Source: Rhodonellum psychrophilum GCM71 = DSM 17998
GTDB lineage: Bacteria > Bacteroidota > Bacteroidia > Cytophagales > Cyclobacteriaceae
Assembly: GCF_000381545.1 (NCBI RefSeq)
Contig: NZ_KB906686.1
Location: 1 to 64,000, forward strand
Direction of reading: 5' to 3'
Length of the DNA stretch: 64,000 bases
Positions 1-9,857 of this stretch are shown here, one piece after another; positions within the stretch are counted from its first letter, which is position 1, and each line of letters starts with the position of its first letter. Below the pieces are notes generated by a model. The model was not told the DNA's origin, did no database searches, and saw only the letters and a list, made by a program, of their open reading frames with translations. The translations under genes were made by a program, and so were the position numbers.

Positions 1-171
1 AAAGAAAAAGCAAAGGAACGGTATAAAATAGAAGCGAAAAACGGAGAGTTAAAAAACGCACATGGATTTGGAAGGGCAATATCTTACGGGATAAATAACA
101 TGGAAATGCAAGCTGCCATAGCTTTATTCACCGTAAATGTTAAAAGGATCTTGAAACTGGCCCGGGTATAA
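1..171 (+). CDS. IS1182-type transposase, C-terminal 56 residues (5' end outside window)
   Basis: The reading frame is open from the first base and ends in TAA at 169-171. The residues contain the pattern typical of the end of IS1182-family DDE transposases: a Lys-Asn-x-Glu-Leu-Lys stretch, His-Gly-Phe, then a hydrophobic Met-Gln-x-Ala-x-x-x-Phe-x-Val-Asn segment and a terminal Lys-Arg-Ile-Leu-Lys-Leu. The catalytic residues lie upstream of the window, so intactness cannot be judged. The family call is from recognition of the C-terminal motif only. Confidence 0.7.
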   Translation, partial: KEKAKERYKIEAKNGELKNAHGFGRAISYGINNMEMQAAIALFTVNVKRILKLARV

Positions 172-575
172 TCAAAAACTGGTAGAAAATCGTTGAAAAT
201 CATCAAAATTAGTTCGGTATAGGCTTCAATAGAGAAATTTTAAAAGCTAGTGGCGAAAAAAAAGAAAGCGGCTAAGTCACTCTTGTCAATGACTTAGTCG
301 CTTTCAAAATTTTACCTTCAGTTTTAGCTACTTTTTCAGTGGCCTCGCTGTCGGGCACGCTTTTTTTCTGAAGTCCAGAAAGGTTTTGTATTCGCTTCGG
401 TCAACAGGAAATTCTGAAAAACTTTGCGAAAATAAGGAGCATTATTCCCTTTCCAATTGGCTCACAATCCCTTGGCCAATCTTCGCCCAATTTATTTACG
501 AGAATTATTTTTTTGATCCAAATTCCTTTTCTGTATATTCATACACTGTTTTCTATCTTTTAAACCGACCCTACC
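172..575. other. Spacer between transposase end and lemA
   Basis: About 400 bp without a credible gene. It holds the long hairpin at 264-305 and presumably the right end of the insertion sequence, but no terminal inverted repeat can be assigned because the left end is outside the window. The last 70 bp before lemA are A/T-rich and contain TTTG (about 511-514) followed 18 nt later by TATATTCA, a weak match to the Bacteroidota -33/-7 promoter pattern. Confidence 0.5.
264..305 (+). terminator. Long hairpin downstream of the transposase
   Basis: Arms gaaagcggctaagtca (264-279) and tgacttagtcgctttc (290-305) form a 16-bp stem with one mismatch and a 10-nt loop. It is flanked by an A-run before and AAAATTTT after. 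It probably terminates transposase transcription and also shields the element from outside transcription. Confidence 0.65.
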
Positions 576-1130
576 ATGGCCCTGATTGTTATCCTTATCC
601 TCGTAGCCCTTCTTGCCTTTTACTTTGTGAGTATTTTCAACTCACTGATCCAGTTGAAAAATTTGGTTGATGAAGCTTGGAGCGGAATCGATGTGCAACT
701 CAAAAGAAGGTATGACCTGATTCCCAATATCATCAATACCGTCAAGGGTTATGCCAGCCATGAAAAGGAGGTCCTCGAAGGGGTCATCGAAAAAAGGAAT
801 GCCGGGATAAATGCCCATTCCGTCAAGGAACACGGCGCTGCCGAAGGAGCCCTGTCCCAATCTTTGGGTCGCTTGTTTGCGCTTGCGGAGAGTTACCCAG
901 CACTTAAGGCGAATGAGAATTTCCTGGATCTTCAAAACCAACTGCAATTGATAGAATCCGACATCCAAAATGCAAGGAGGTATTACAATGGAACTGTGCG
1001 TGATTATAGCACCAAGATCGAGCAGTTTCCTTCGAACATCGTCGCCAATATCGCTCACCATACCCAGCGGGATTTCTTCGAACTAGAAAATGTTTCGGAT
1101 AGGATCAACCCAAAAGTTGATTTTTCATGA
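576..1130 (+). CDS. lemA: LemA family membrane protein
   Basis: A 184-residue protein with one N-terminal membrane segment (about residues 2-20) followed by the LemA helical domain. The family signature is visible as VDEAWSGIDVQLKRRYDLIP and the following N-x-x-x-x-VKGYA-x-HE stretch. LemA proteins are membrane-anchored helical-bundle proteins of unknown molecular role. In many bacteria lemA sits directly before a DUF2207 or TPM-domain membrane protein, as here: the stop codon overlaps the start of the next gene (ATGA at 1127-1130), so the two are almost certainly cotranscribed and translationally coupled. Length is normal for the family. Confidence 0.93.
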   Translation: MALIVILILVALLAFYFVSIFNSLIQLKNLVDEAWSGIDVQLKRRYDLIPNIINTVKGYASHEKEVLEGVIEKRNAGINAHSVKEHGAAEGALSQSLGRLFALAESYPALKANENFLDLQNQLQLIESDIQNARRYYNGTVRDYSTKIEQFPSNIVANIAHHTQRDFFELENVSDRINPKVDFS

Positions 1131-2809
1131 AATCTTGGGCATTCATCCTCCCATTTTTTCTTCTGGTAAATACTGCATTTTCCCAGGAAAGGATCCTCTC
1201 CTATTTTTCGGTTATTCAGATTGAGGAATCCGGATCGATCTTGGTTGAGGAAAAAATCACAGTTTTATCTGAAGGAGTGAAAATCAGAAGGGGGATATTC
1301 AGGGATTTCCCAACACAGTACCAAGACCGATTGGGCAATCGGTACAAGGTCAGTTTTGAAGTCTTGGAGGTCCTTCGGGATGGGAAAAAGGAGCCTTTCC
1401 GCCTGGAAAACAAGAACAACGGAAAAATCATCTACATCGGTGATGCCAATACGTTCCTGCAGCCAAATACCTACACCTACACACTGAAATTCCGCACAGA
1501 TCGACAACTTGGTTTTTTTGAAAATTACGATGAACTGTATTTCAATGCCATCGGGGGTGGATGGGATTTTGCGATTGACAGTGCCGGGGTGACCGTCTGG
1601 CTTCCCAATGGAGCCAAAACGATACAATATGATGCATTTACCGGGCCTTCAGGATCCACGGGCTACAATTGTGAGATAAAAGATGAGGGAGAAAAGGTCC
1701 ACTTCAGCACCAAAGGAAAATTAAATCCGGGAGACCAATTCACCGTTGCCCTGGCTTGGCCAAAGGGATTTGTCGCCCAACCAAGTGCATTGGAAAAAAG
1801 CGGTCATTTTTTGAGTGACAACAAACATATCTTGGTGGGAGGAATTGGCCTGCTCCTCACATTTTGGGTATTCTTTTCCTCCTGGAAAAAAGTGGGGAAA
1901 GATCCGGCAAAGGGGACGATCATCCCGAGATTTGAAGCCCCCGAGGGATTGACGGCTGCCTGTTCGCGCTATTTGATGCGGATGGGTTTTGACCAGAAGG
2001 TATTTACCGCCACTTTGGTAGCCATGGCAGTCCATGGCTATTTGACGATTGAAACAAAGAAAAAAAATGACTTCTCCCTGACCAAAGTCGGTGATTCACT
2101 GAATGGGCTCACCACAGGCGAAAAAGTCGTCGCAACTGTTCTGTTCAAGAATGGCAATGAAATTCACTTGGACAATAAAAACCATCAAATCTTTACTTCT
2201 GCCAAAACAAGTCTTTTGAAATTTTTAAAGACGGAGGTCATGCCAGGAAGGTTCAAAATCAATTTTGGCTATACCGCAAAGGGAATTGGGACGGGCTTGG
2301 CAACAATCCTCCTGACCGGTTTGCTTTCCCCTTCTCCCGGGGTTCCGGTTGTTTTGGGAATCCTGATCTTCATCCTTACCCTCGTCTTTTACAACCTGAT
2401 GCAAGCGCCCACCATCGAGGGCCGAAAAATCATGGATGAAATCGAGGGATTCAAGAGATATCTTTCCGTAACCGAAAAAAACCCTCTGAACATGGCCCAT
2501 GAACCCAACATGACCCCGGCGGTTTTTGAAAGATTACTTCCCTACGCCATTGCTTTGGGAGTGGAAAACAAATGGGCGGAGAAATTTGAGCAGCAGGTTT
2601 CCAAGAGTGTTCGGGAAGCCTATCAACCCACTTGGTACCATTCCTATTCAATGGGCAGATTCAATGCACTTGCCTTCAGCTCCTCCTTGGGCAGCAGTTT
2701 TTCATCGGCCATTTCCAGTGCATCCACTCCTCCTGGCAGCAGTTCAGGATCCGGAGGAGGTGGATTTTCAGGTGGCGGCGGAGGAGGCGGTGGCGGAGGC
2801 GGCTGGTAA
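1127..2809 (+). CDS. DUF2207 domain membrane protein with Gly-rich tail
   Basis: A 560-residue protein that starts with a signal peptide (about 1-19, ending near AFSQ). A beta-rich extracytoplasmic region with the DUF2207 pattern 'RRGIFRDFPTQY' follows, then one membrane segment near residue 235-255, a cytoplasmic domain, a second hydrophobic hairpin near 385-430, and a very Gly/Ser-rich C-terminus ending in a poly-Gly run and Trp. This is the usual layout of DUF2207 proteins. Function is unknown. Pairing with LemA suggests a shared envelope role. The downstream spacer to truA (convergent) is 74 bp and no strong terminator is visible. Confidence 0.88.
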   Translation: MKSWAFILPFFLLVNTAFSQERILSYFSVIQIEESGSILVEEKITVLSEGVKIRRGIFRDFPTQYQDRLGNRYKVSFEVLEVLRDGKKEPFRLENKNNGKIIYIGDANTFLQPNTYTYTLKFRTDRQLGFFENYDELYFNAIGGGWDFAIDSAGVTVWLPNGAKTIQYDAFTGPSGSTGYNCEIKDEGEKVHFSTKGKLNPGDQFTVALAWPKGFVAQPSALEKSGHFLSDNKHILVGGIGLLLTFWVFFSSWKKVGKDPAKGTIIPRFEAPEGLTAACSRYLMRMGFDQKVFTATLVAMAVHGYLTIETKKKNDFSLTKVGDSLNGLTTGEKVVATVLFKNGNEIHLDNKNHQIFTSAKTSLLKFLKTEVMPGRFKINFGYTAKGIGTGLATILLTGLLSPSPGVPVVLGILIFILTLVFYNLMQAPTIEGRKIMDEIEGFKRYLSVTEKNPLNMAHEPNMTPAVFERLLPYAIALGVENKWAEKFEQQVSKSVREAYQPTWYHSYSMGRFNALAFSSSLGSSFSSAISSASTPPGSSSGSGGGGFSGGGGGGGGGGGW

Positions 2810-2883
2810 GGCCTGACAATTGTTCTGGAAATTGAAAAGATTGGGATTTGTTCCGAAAAAACCGAGAATGGATTTTCTCCTCT

Positions 2884-3678
2884 TTACTTTTGTCTTCCGA
2901 AATCGAAAACGACTTCCTCCAATACCAAGCCATGTGCCTTCGCTGGTTCGCATAGTGGTTTGTTTTCCTGACTGGTCAGTGCCTCTGAAATTTGCTCCAA
3001 GCTTATTTTTTCCAATCCCAAATCAATAAGAACAGCCACCATCACCCTGATCTGATACCGCAGGAAACCTTTTCCCTTTATCGAAATTGTAAAGCTATCT
3101 GCGGGAACAAGTCCTTTTCCGGCCAATTCATGATCCAAAAAATTCAATTCAAAAACCTCCCTTACATAATCGTCCGTGATTTTGTCAATGGAACAGAATC
3201 TTCTGAAGTCATGCTTCCCCAACAAAAGTTCCCCTCCTTGTTTCATCATGGGAATATCAAGTTCCCCTATGACATGGAGCAGGTTGCCTGCGGCAAAAGG
3301 GTGGAACTTCTCTCCGGTGGCGAAATGGTATCGGTATTCCTTCTCGACCACATCCTGGATGATGTTGAAATCCTGGGATATTGCTTGTCCCTCCAATATC
3401 CTGATGTCATTGGGCAAGTAAACATTCATCTGCTGGATTAACTCCGGAAGATCCACCGGTTCTGCCGAAAAAAGCTCAAAAGCACCTCTATTGCAGGAGA
3501 CTCCTGCATCGGTCCTGCTTGCGGCTAGCGTGGTGAAGTTTCCATGCCCAAGTACAAACCGCAACACTTTCTCCATCCTCCCCTGAACGGTTTTCCCATC
3601 GGGTTGCTTTTGCCAGCCATTGTAGCGAAAGCCTAGGTATTGCATCCAAAGAAGATAGGTAAAGGGTCGATTTTGCAT
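2884..3678 (-). CDS. truA: tRNA pseudouridine(38-40) synthase TruA
   Basis: TruA isomerises uridines 38-40 of the tRNA anticodon arm to pseudouridine. The catalytic-Asp motif is visible as SRTDAGVSC (Asp at about residue 57), preceded by the family N-terminus 'MQYLGFRYNGWQKQPDGKTV'. The open frame extends upstream to 3765, but the extra 29 residues (basic and hydrophobic) are unlike the family, so ATG at 3678 is preferred. That gives 264 residues, close to normal. It stands alone, convergent with the DUF2207 gene and divergent from the lipoprotein gene at 3972. Confidence 0.93.
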   Translation of the reverse strand: MQNRPFTYLLWMQYLGFRYNGWQKQPDGKTVQGRMEKVLRFVLGHGNFTTLAASRTDAGVSCNRGAFELFSAEPVDLPELIQQMNVYLPNDIRILEGQAISQDFNIIQDVVEKEYRYHFATGEKFHPFAAGNLLHVIGELDIPMMKQGGELLLGKHDFRRFCSIDKITDDYVREVFELNFLDHELAGKGLVPADSFTISIKGKGFLRYQIRVMVAVLIDLGLEKISLEQISEALTSQENKPLCEPAKAHGLVLEEVVFDFGRQK

Positions 3679-3971
3679 AGAAATCAATATTCGGAGGGTT
3701 TTTTTGGCATTTCTGTAAAAGCACAAAAATAGACTTTTGGATCTTATAAATAGACCAAAAATCATTTATTCTATCCCGATGAAAAAATTGGCTGTATCTG
3801 ATTTTTTAAAAAAAAGCCCCACGATTCATCTGTATTCATAAAATTAAATCTTCTTTTACATAATTATTAGTTTATTTTTTTGTATTTTTATTATTTTATT
3901 TTTTATTAAAGTTATTTTATGTTCTTTTTTTTGATTTATATTTGCTTATTAACAACCAATTTAACTTTTCT
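3679..3971. other. AT-rich divergent spacer
   Basis: The spacer is extremely A/T-rich, especially 3840-3960, which is mostly poly-T/A tracts. It lies between the divergent truA and lipoprotein genes. The stretch 'ttatatttg' near 3934-3944 matches the TAnnTTTG -7 box pattern for rightward transcription about 30 bp before the ATG at 3972. No gene is seen. Confidence 0.4.
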
Positions 3972-4949
3972 ATGGCAAACTTTTCTTCTGCCAATTATCT
4001 GAACAAGGTTTGGATATTGGCCCTGGTCGCCTTCATGGTGTCCTGCTCGCAATTTGAGGCCCCTGCGCCTGACAATGTTAATATGGAAAGCAGTGAAGAA
4101 CTTGCTGCTTTACGTGGTTTATCTTCGGATATGTGGAATGCCAGAACAGCTGGTCCTGTGTATCTTGAAGGTGCCAATAACGGAGGAAATGTTCTCTGCT
4201 CAGAAGCTGCGGATTATTTCGAAGTTGAGGGTGGCTTTTCATTTACAAGTCCGGACCCTGAAGGCCAAGGTGGCAATGATTACTTAGGGGGAAACACTTT
4301 CAGCGAAGCTTTTCCAGACGGCTTTACCGTGACGGTTACGGATAACAAATTCGTTTCATGGAGTTTTGAACCTGTTTACATTGACGGGGTAAAATACTGC
4401 CTGAAGAATCTTGTAGTCCTTGTGAAAGGTGGACCTGGGGCCAATGCCTACTATTATGGGAACGGAGAAACCAGTGATGAGGGATTGATTTCTCCTCCAG
4501 TGGGTCAAGGAAACACGCCAGATTTAAGTAACCTTAAGCTTTGTTACAATTTGGAGCCATGCGACGATGAAAAATGCTGGGAGGATGAAACAGCATGGGC
4601 TGCCGGAACCAGATATGTCACCAAAGGAAACTGGGCTACTTATTCTTCAAAATCAGCATTGGAGGCAGGTGTAACTTTGTTTGCTGGCCAAACTTTGGCA
4701 GCTGGAACTGTAAAATTGTTGAATGGAGTAATCACCATCACGCTGAATGAGGGATGGAGATTTGCGGATACGGATGAAAATGTGAAAATCCAACACTATT
4801 CCTCCACTCCTCCAGCAAGCAATCCAGAACCTGGACTATTTACGACAAAGGGTAAAGCAAACACCAGTCCATACAGCATTTCTGTTCCATATGGGGAATT
4901 CTATGGCGTGCATGTAGATGTGGAAAGATCTGTTGCTTGTCCGATATAG
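3972..4949 (+). CDS. Unknown surface lipoprotein
   Basis: A 325-residue protein. The N-terminal segment ends in AFMVSCSQ, a near-canonical lipobox with Cys about residue 25, so export and lipidation are likely. Starting at 3972 gives a proper signal peptide; the frame is open 10 codons further upstream. There are two parts. A first half (about 60-200) is rich in Gly/Asn/Tyr. A C-terminal domain (about 215-325) begins with DETAWAAGTRY and continues with GNWATY, LFAGQT and GEFYGVHVDVERS. I recognise this C-terminal block only as a recurring domain of secreted proteins in marine Bacteroidota. No enzymatic motif is visible. A perfect terminator follows at 4971. Confidence 0.8.
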   Translation: MANFSSANYLNKVWILALVAFMVSCSQFEAPAPDNVNMESSEELAALRGLSSDMWNARTAGPVYLEGANNGGNVLCSEAADYFEVEGGFSFTSPDPEGQGGNDYLGGNTFSEAFPDGFTVTVTDNKFVSWSFEPVYIDGVKYCLKNLVVLVKGGPGANAYYYGNGETSDEGLISPPVGQGNTPDLSNLKLCYNLEPCDDEKCWEDETAWAAGTRYVTKGNWATYSSKSALEAGVTLFAGQTLAAGTVKLLNGVITITLNEGWRFADTDENVKIQHYSSTPPASNPEPGLFTTKGKANTSPYSISVPYGEFYGVHVDVERSVACPI

Positions 4950-4970
4950 GATCACCCCAACTCAAACCCA

Positions 4971-5014
4971 TATAATTAAAAAAGAGATCCCAGAAAGGAT
5001 CTCTTTTTTAATTA
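4971..5014. terminator. Bidirectional intrinsic terminator
   Basis: A near-perfect inverted repeat: tataattaaaaaagagatcc, loop cagaaa, then ggatctcttttttaatta. Both strands give a hairpin followed by T residues. It can end transcription of the lipoprotein gene from the left and of the ilv-leu operon (last gene leuB) from the right. Confidence 0.9.
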
Positions 5015-5099
5015 TATGCAAACAATCTAAAGTTGACTGGGCATCGTTGATTTACTTATAAATCACCATGAATTATTTGGCCTGCTCCAGAGATCAATC

Positions 5100-6161
5100 T
5101 CACAGATTCTCCGCCAACCAATCTCCTACCTCAGAGGTTTTGTAGGCTTTTGCCCCATCTGCAATATCCTCGGTGACGATTCCCTCGGAAAGAGATCTGT
5201 TGACCACATCAGAAATCGCTGCTGCTTCGTCTTTCAGGTCGAAAGCATAATCAAACATCATTGCGGCCGATAGAATTGTCCCCAATGGATTGGCGATGTC
5301 TTTTCCTGCAGCTTGTGGATAGGAGCCATGGATCGGTTCGAACAATTTGTTCTCGGTCCCCAAAGAAGCCGAAGGCATCAAGCCCATCGAACCTGATATC
5401 ACAGAGGCTTCGTCTGTCAGGATATCGCCAAACAAATTCTCTGTAATCAACACATCATAGGCTTTCGGCCATTGGATCAGTCGCATCGCCACCGCATCCA
5501 CAAATTCATATTCAACTTTGACATCCGGGTATTCCGGAGCCAATTCCTGAACAGTTTCCCTCCAGAGCCTGGAAGTGGCCAATACATTGGCTTTGTCCAC
5601 ACAGGTCAGGAGTTTTCTGCGCTTTTGGGCCGCTTCAAAACCCATTCTGGCAAGTCTGGTAATCTCTTCCTTCGTGTACACATTGGTGTCAAAGGCTTTC
5701 GTTCCCTGTTCGTTTCTACCTCTAGGCTCACCGAAATAAATCCCACCGGTCAATTCCCTGAAAAACACGAAATCCACACCATCCACCCGATCAAGTTTCA
5801 AAGGTGATTTGTGAACCAATGAGGGGAAAGTGAAGGTTGGACGGACATTTGCAAAAAGCCCCAATTTCTTTCTCATGGCCAACAATCCTTGTTCAGGCCT
5901 TACCTTTGCTTTGGGATCGTTGTCATATTTAGGATCACCAATGGCGCCGAAAAGCACTGCGTCTGCTCTCAAACAAACAGCATGGGTACTCTCCGGATAA
6001 GGATCTCCAGTCAAATCGATGGCGGCGGCACCCACTGGCGCCGTCTCAAAATGAATGGTATGACCAAATTTCTTGGCGACTGCTTGTATTACTTTTACTG
6101 CTTGGGCAATTACTTCTGGGCCTATGCCATCACCCGGCAATAGTGCGATATTCATTTCCAT
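5100..6161 (-). CDS. leuB: 3-isopropylmalate dehydrogenase
   Basis: LeuB oxidatively decarboxylates 3-isopropylmalate to 2-ketoisocaproate with NAD in leucine synthesis. The N-terminus [13 protein letters not shown], the substrate-site stretch [16 protein letters not shown], and the metal/substrate region around [15 protein letters not shown] are all present. ATG at 6161 (or 6155, two codons later) gives about 353 residues, normal for the family. The frame is open back to 6209 but that extra part is basic and not family-like. The start lies inside the 3' end of the preceding LeuA-like gene (overlap about 26-32 nt), so translational coupling is likely. It is the last gene of the operon. Confidence 0.95.
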   Translation of the reverse strand: MEMNIALLPGDGIGPEVIAQAVKVIQAVAKKFGHTIHFETAPVGAAAIDLTGDPYPESTHAVCLRADAVLFGAIGDPKYDNDPKAKVRPEQGLLAMRKKLGLFANVRPTFTFPSLVHKSPLKLDRVDGVDFVFFRELTGGIYFGEPRGRNEQGTKAFDTNVYTKEEITRLARMGFEAAQKRRKLLTCVDKANVLATSRLWRETVQELAPEYPDVKVEYEFVDAVAMRLIQWPKAYDVLITENLFGDILTDEASVISGSMGLMPSASLGTENKLFEPIHGSYPQAAGKDIANPLGTILSAAMMFDYAFDLKDEAAAISDVVNRSLSEGIVTEDIADGAKAYKTSEVGDWLAENL

Positions 6162-7728
6162 AAAAATTCTTGTTTTCTGAATCCGTATTCGGTTTGTTTT
6201 TACTGTCAATCTTTGCGATGATATTGAGCATTCTTTCGGTGGCCATCATGGCAGCCACGGTCTGATCACTGTCCAGACCTTTGGTTTTGAATATCTTTCC
6301 ATATTCCCAGGTAATCACCGTTTCCACAAAGGCATCTGTTTTACCACCAGGAGGGATACTCACATGGTAATCGGACAAAAGCGGAAGTTCTTTGTTCAGT
6401 GATTTATAAATCTTCTTCAGCGCCTTCATGAAAGAATCGTACTGTCCATCTCCCGAAGCACTCTGCTCATAATATGCGCCATGGATTTTCATCTTGAGCT
6501 GTACCGTCGGTTTCAAACCCTTGGAATGGGTCATGTGATACCCTTCGATACTGATGTCTTTGGCAACAGAGTTGTTTTGGAGCACATCGGAAATGATGTA
6601 TGGCAAATCTTCGGTGGTGACTCTTTCCTTTTTATCGCCAAGTTCGATGACCTTTTGGGTCACTTTGGCCAATTCGTCTGGCTCCAGGGAAATGCCCAAT
6701 TCCTGAAGATTTTTCAGGATATTGGCCTTTCCGGAACTTTTGCCAAGTGCGTATTTCCGCTGTCTGCCAAAGCGCTCGGGCAGGAGATCGTTGAAATAAA
6801 GATTTTTTTTATTGTCCCCATCTGCGTGGATTCCTGCGGTTTGGGTAAAGACGTTTTCCCCAACCACAGGCTTGTTGGCAGGAATATGCTGTCCTGAAAA
6901 CTGCTCCACGAGTTTGCTTACGCGGAAAATCTTGTTCTCCTGAACATTCAATCGGTAATCGGTGAAATCCTTCAATACGGCGATCACACTTTCCAAAGGT
7001 GCATTTCCAGCCCTCTCTCCCAAACCATTGATGGTGGTATGAATGCCGACAACTCCATTATAAATGGCCTCCAGCACATTGGCCACAGAAAGATCGTAAT
7101 CATTATGGGCGTGAAAGTCAAAGTGACAATCCGGGTATTCGGTGGTGATCAGCTTGATGAAATGCGCCACTTCACGAGGGTGAAGCAAGCCCAATGTATC
7201 GGGAAGCATGATTCTCTTGACTGGGAGTTGACTCAGGAAACCGATCAATTCCATGGTATAAGACATGGAATTTCGCATTCCATTGGACCAATCTTCCAGA
7301 TAAACATTGACGTGGATCCCTTTTTTGTTTGCGTAGGCTATGCTTTCTCGAATTTCTTCGAAATGCTGCTCTTGCGTTTTCCTAAGTTGATGGGTCAGGT
7401 GATTCAAAGACCCCTTGGTCAACAGGTTCATGACCTTTGCCCCTGAGTCGGCTATCCAATCCACGGAGGTTGGGGTATCCACAAACCCAAGGACTTCAAC
7501 CTTATCCAGAAATCCCTTTTCGGAAGCCCATTGGGTGATCTTCTTCACGCCCTCCATTTCCCCTTCAGAAACCCGGGCAGAAGCCACTTCTATCCTGTCC
7601 ACCTTCAATTCCTCCAACAACAACTTGGCTATTTGGAGTTTTTCAGAAGGCAGAAAGGAAACCCCAGAGGTCTGTTCTCCATCCCTCAAGGTAGTGTCCA
7701 TGATTTCTATTTTCCTATGATGTCCCAT
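6130..7728 (-). CDS. Second 2-isopropylmalate/citramalate synthase-like enzyme
   Basis: A HMG-CoA-lyase-like TIM barrel with N-terminal [18 protein letters not shown] and the metal-binding HAHND motif ('[11 protein letters not shown]'), a [12 protein letters not shown] motif, and a C-terminal LeuA-type allosteric domain (about residues 400-515). It is clearly a paralogue of the leuA product at 9858-11366, not a duplicate: the active-site neighbourhood differs (SGVSF against PGCQL). Candidate activities are 2-isopropylmalate synthase or (R)-citramalate synthase, the latter giving a threonine-independent route to isoleucine. Sequence alone does not decide. ATG 7728 (MGHHRKIEI) is preferred. The frame is open to 7839, six bases after leuD, so a 37-residue N-terminal extension cannot be excluded. 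Confidence 0.85.
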   Translation of the reverse strand: MGHHRKIEIMDTTLRDGEQTSGVSFLPSEKLQIAKLLLEELKVDRIEVASARVSEGEMEGVKKITQWASEKGFLDKVEVLGFVDTPTSVDWIADSGAKVMNLLTKGSLNHLTHQLRKTQEQHFEEIRESIAYANKKGIHVNVYLEDWSNGMRNSMSYTMELIGFLSQLPVKRIMLPDTLGLLHPREVAHFIKLITTEYPDCHFDFHAHNDYDLSVANVLEAIYNGVVGIHTTINGLGERAGNAPLESVIAVLKDFTDYRLNVQENKIFRVSKLVEQFSGQHIPANKPVVGENVFTQTAGIHADGDNKKNLYFNDLLPERFGRQRKYALGKSSGKANILKNLQELGISLEPDELAKVTQKVIELGDKKERVTTEDLPYIISDVLQNNSVAKDISIEGYHMTHSKGLKPTVQLKMKIHGAYYEQSASGDGQYDSFMKALKKIYKSLNKELPLLSDYHVSIPPGGKTDAFVETVITWEYGKIFKTKGLDSDQTVAAMMATERMLNIIAKIDSKNKPNTDSENKNFYGNEYRTIAG

Positions 7729-7845
7729 TTTTGTGCTTTCCTTTGATAAAATAGACAAGGATCCAATCCCATGCTGTTTACAATAATCCTTCGCTGAGAA
7801 AATTTCACGCTTTGAGGATTTCAATAAATGGGGATACAATCTTGC

Positions 7846-8436
7846 TTACTTCCCCGCAACAAATTCCGCGATTTCATCTTTGATATTCAAGAGATAATCG
7901 ATGTCATCAAAACCGTTTTTCATATTTTCCTTTTTATAGGAATTGATGTCAAAACTTTCTGACTGACCCGTACTGAGCAAGGTTATCGTCTGCCGATCAA
8001 TATCCACTTCAACTTCCGTCTCTGGATCTGCAGACACGGCATTGAAAAGAACATCTGCAAATTCTGGGCTGATGGTCACCGGCAAGACGCCGATATTGAG
8101 GCAGTTGTTTTTAAAGATATCCGCAAAGAAGCTGGAAACCACACACCTGAAGCCATAATCATAGAGGGCCCAAACAGCATGTTCCCGACTGGAACCTGAA
8201 CCGAAATTCTTTCCAGCCAAAAGGATTTTTCCGGAATAAGTGGGATCATTCAAAACAAAATCATGTTTGGGATTGCCCTCCACGTCGTATCGCCAATCCC
8301 GAAAAAGATTGTCACCAAAACCCACCCTTTCGGTAGCCTTCAGGAAACGCGCAGGAATGATTTGATCCGTATCCACATTTTCAGCGGACAAGGGAACCAC
8401 GGTACTTCTTAATGTATTGAATTTATCGTAAGCCAT
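7846..8436 (-). CDS. leuD: 3-isopropylmalate dehydratase small subunit
   Basis: LeuD pairs with LeuC to interconvert 2- and 3-isopropylmalate. The aconitase swivel-domain signature GKNFGSGSSREHAVWAL is present, and the N-terminus contains ENVDTDQIIPARFLK as usual. 196 residues, full length. It follows leuC by 17 bp, consistent with one transcript and balanced subunit synthesis. Confidence 0.96.
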   Translation of the reverse strand: MAYDKFNTLRSTVVPLSAENVDTDQIIPARFLKATERVGFGDNLFRDWRYDVEGNPKHDFVLNDPTYSGKILLAGKNFGSGSSREHAVWALYDYGFRCVVSSFFADIFKNNCLNIGVLPVTISPEFADVLFNAVSADPETEVEVDIDRQTITLLSTGQSESFDINSYKKENMKNGFDDIDYLLNIKDEIAEFVAGK

Positions 8437-8453
8437 CTTTCTTTCATTTAATA

Positions 8454-9854
8454 TTAAAACACTTCCCTTGGATCTGTAATCCTCCCTGTCACCGCAATGG
8501 CAGCGACAGTAAGCGGACTGGCCAGCAAAGTTCTCGCGCCGGGACCTTGTCTGCCCTCAAAATTTCTGTTGGAGGTCGAAACCGCATATTTCCCTGAAGG
8601 GATTTTATCGTCATTCATCGCCAGACATGCCGAGCAACCCGGTTGTCTAAGCTCAAAACCTGCCTCTTCGAGGATTTTGACCAATCCTTCCTCGTGGGCC
8701 AATTTCTCAACTTCCCTGGACCCTGGCACTATCCACGCGGTGATGTTGTCCGCTTTTCTCTTTCCCTTGACAAATTCAGCCACAGACCGAATGTCCTCGA
8801 TCCTGCCATTCGTGCAACTTCCGACAAAGACATAATCCATCTTTTTCCCCAGGATGGATTCACCGGCCTCAAAGCCCATGTATTCCAAGGATTTCAGGAA
8901 AGATGTTTTGTTACTGCCCTCCATTCCTGCAGTTGTTGGGATCAAATCATTGATTTTAATTCCCATTCCCGGATTGGTGCCGTAGGTAATCATTGGAGCT
9001 ATGTCCGCTGCATCAAAATGGTATTCCTTGTCAAAAATGGCTCCCTCATCTGTTTTCAGGGTTTTCCAATACGCTACTGTCTTGTCCCATTCTTCCCCTT
9101 TGGGGGCATATTGTTTCCCCTTTAGGTAATTGAAGGTCGTTTCATCCGGAGCGATCAATCCTCCCCTGGCACCCATTTCTATACTCATGTTGCAGATCGT
9201 CATCCTTGCTTCCATGCTTAGACTTTCAATGGCAGATCCCGCATATTCCAGAAAATAACCAGTACCGCCACTGGCGGATATTTTGGCGATGATGTAAAGG
9301 ATGATGTCTTTTGAGGTAATTCCTTTTCCAAGTTCACCATCTACGGTAATCCGCATTTTCTTGGCTTTGGACTGCATGATGCATTGGGTCGCAAAGACCA
9401 TTTCGACTTCGGAAGTTCCGATACCGAATGCAATGGCACCAAAGGCACCATGCGTTGACGTATGGCTGTCACCACAGACGATGGTCATTCCCGGTTGCGT
9501 GATCCCGAGTTCGGGTCCAATAACGTGAACGATTCCATGGTGCGCACTTCCCAGATCGTGCAATTCAATATTGTATTTTTTGCAATATTCCCTCAGCTTT
9601 TCAACCTGCATGCGGGAGAGTTTGTCCTTTATGGTCTTGTCCTGATCCACAGTGGGTACATTGTGATCAGGAGTTGCGATAGTCCTTTCGGGATGAAGCA
9701 CACCGATTCCTCTTTTTTCCAAATTCAGGAAAGCCACGGGACTGGTCACTTCGTGTATAAAATGCTTGTCAATGAAGAATACATCTGGGCCATCGGTTAC
9801 TGAGCGAACCACATGGGCATCCCATATTTTGTCAAATAATGTTTTCTTTTCCAT
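8454..9854 (-). CDS. leuC: 3-isopropylmalate dehydratase large subunit
   Basis: A 466-residue aconitase-family catalytic subunit. The [4Fe-4S] ligand Cys residues are in '[12 protein letters not shown]' and 'GCSACLAMN'; substrate-site motifs '[14 protein letters not shown]' and '[12 protein letters not shown]' are visible. It starts with the usual '[13 protein letters not shown]'. It is three bases after leuA and 17 bp before leuD, so it is tightly operonic. Nothing unusual was seen. Confidence 0.97.
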   Translation of the reverse strand: MEKKTLFDKIWDAHVVRSVTDGPDVFFIDKHFIHEVTSPVAFLNLEKRGIGVLHPERTIATPDHNVPTVDQDKTIKDKLSRMQVEKLREYCKKYNIELHDLGSAHHGIVHVIGPELGITQPGMTIVCGDSHTSTHGAFGAIAFGIGTSEVEMVFATQCIMQSKAKKMRITVDGELGKGITSKDIILYIIAKISASGGTGYFLEYAGSAIESLSMEARMTICNMSIEMGARGGLIAPDETTFNYLKGKQYAPKGEEWDKTVAYWKTLKTDEGAIFDKEYHFDAADIAPMITYGTNPGMGIKINDLIPTTAGMEGSNKTSFLKSLEYMGFEAGESILGKKMDYVFVGSCTNGRIEDIRSVAEFVKGKRKADNITAWIVPGSREVEKLAHEEGLVKILEEAGFELRQPGCSACLAMNDDKIPSGKYAVSTSNRNFEGRQGPGARTLLASPLTVAAIAVTGRITDPREVF

Positions 9855-9857
9855 CTT

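Noticed and set aside
2451-2953. Several small frames around the DUF2207 3' end, including Arg-rich ones
   Set aside because: They are other-frame readings of the Gly-rich repeat tract (GGN codons give Arg/Ala runs).
7729-7839. N-terminal extension of the second LeuA-like protein
   Set aside because: The 37 extra residues are basic and not like the family start. The ATG at 7728 begins the conserved region, although the extension is not strictly excluded.
8497-9528. Several plus-strand frames opposite leuC
   Set aside because: Antisense shadows within a conserved, gap-free operon; no promoter, start context or motif supports them.
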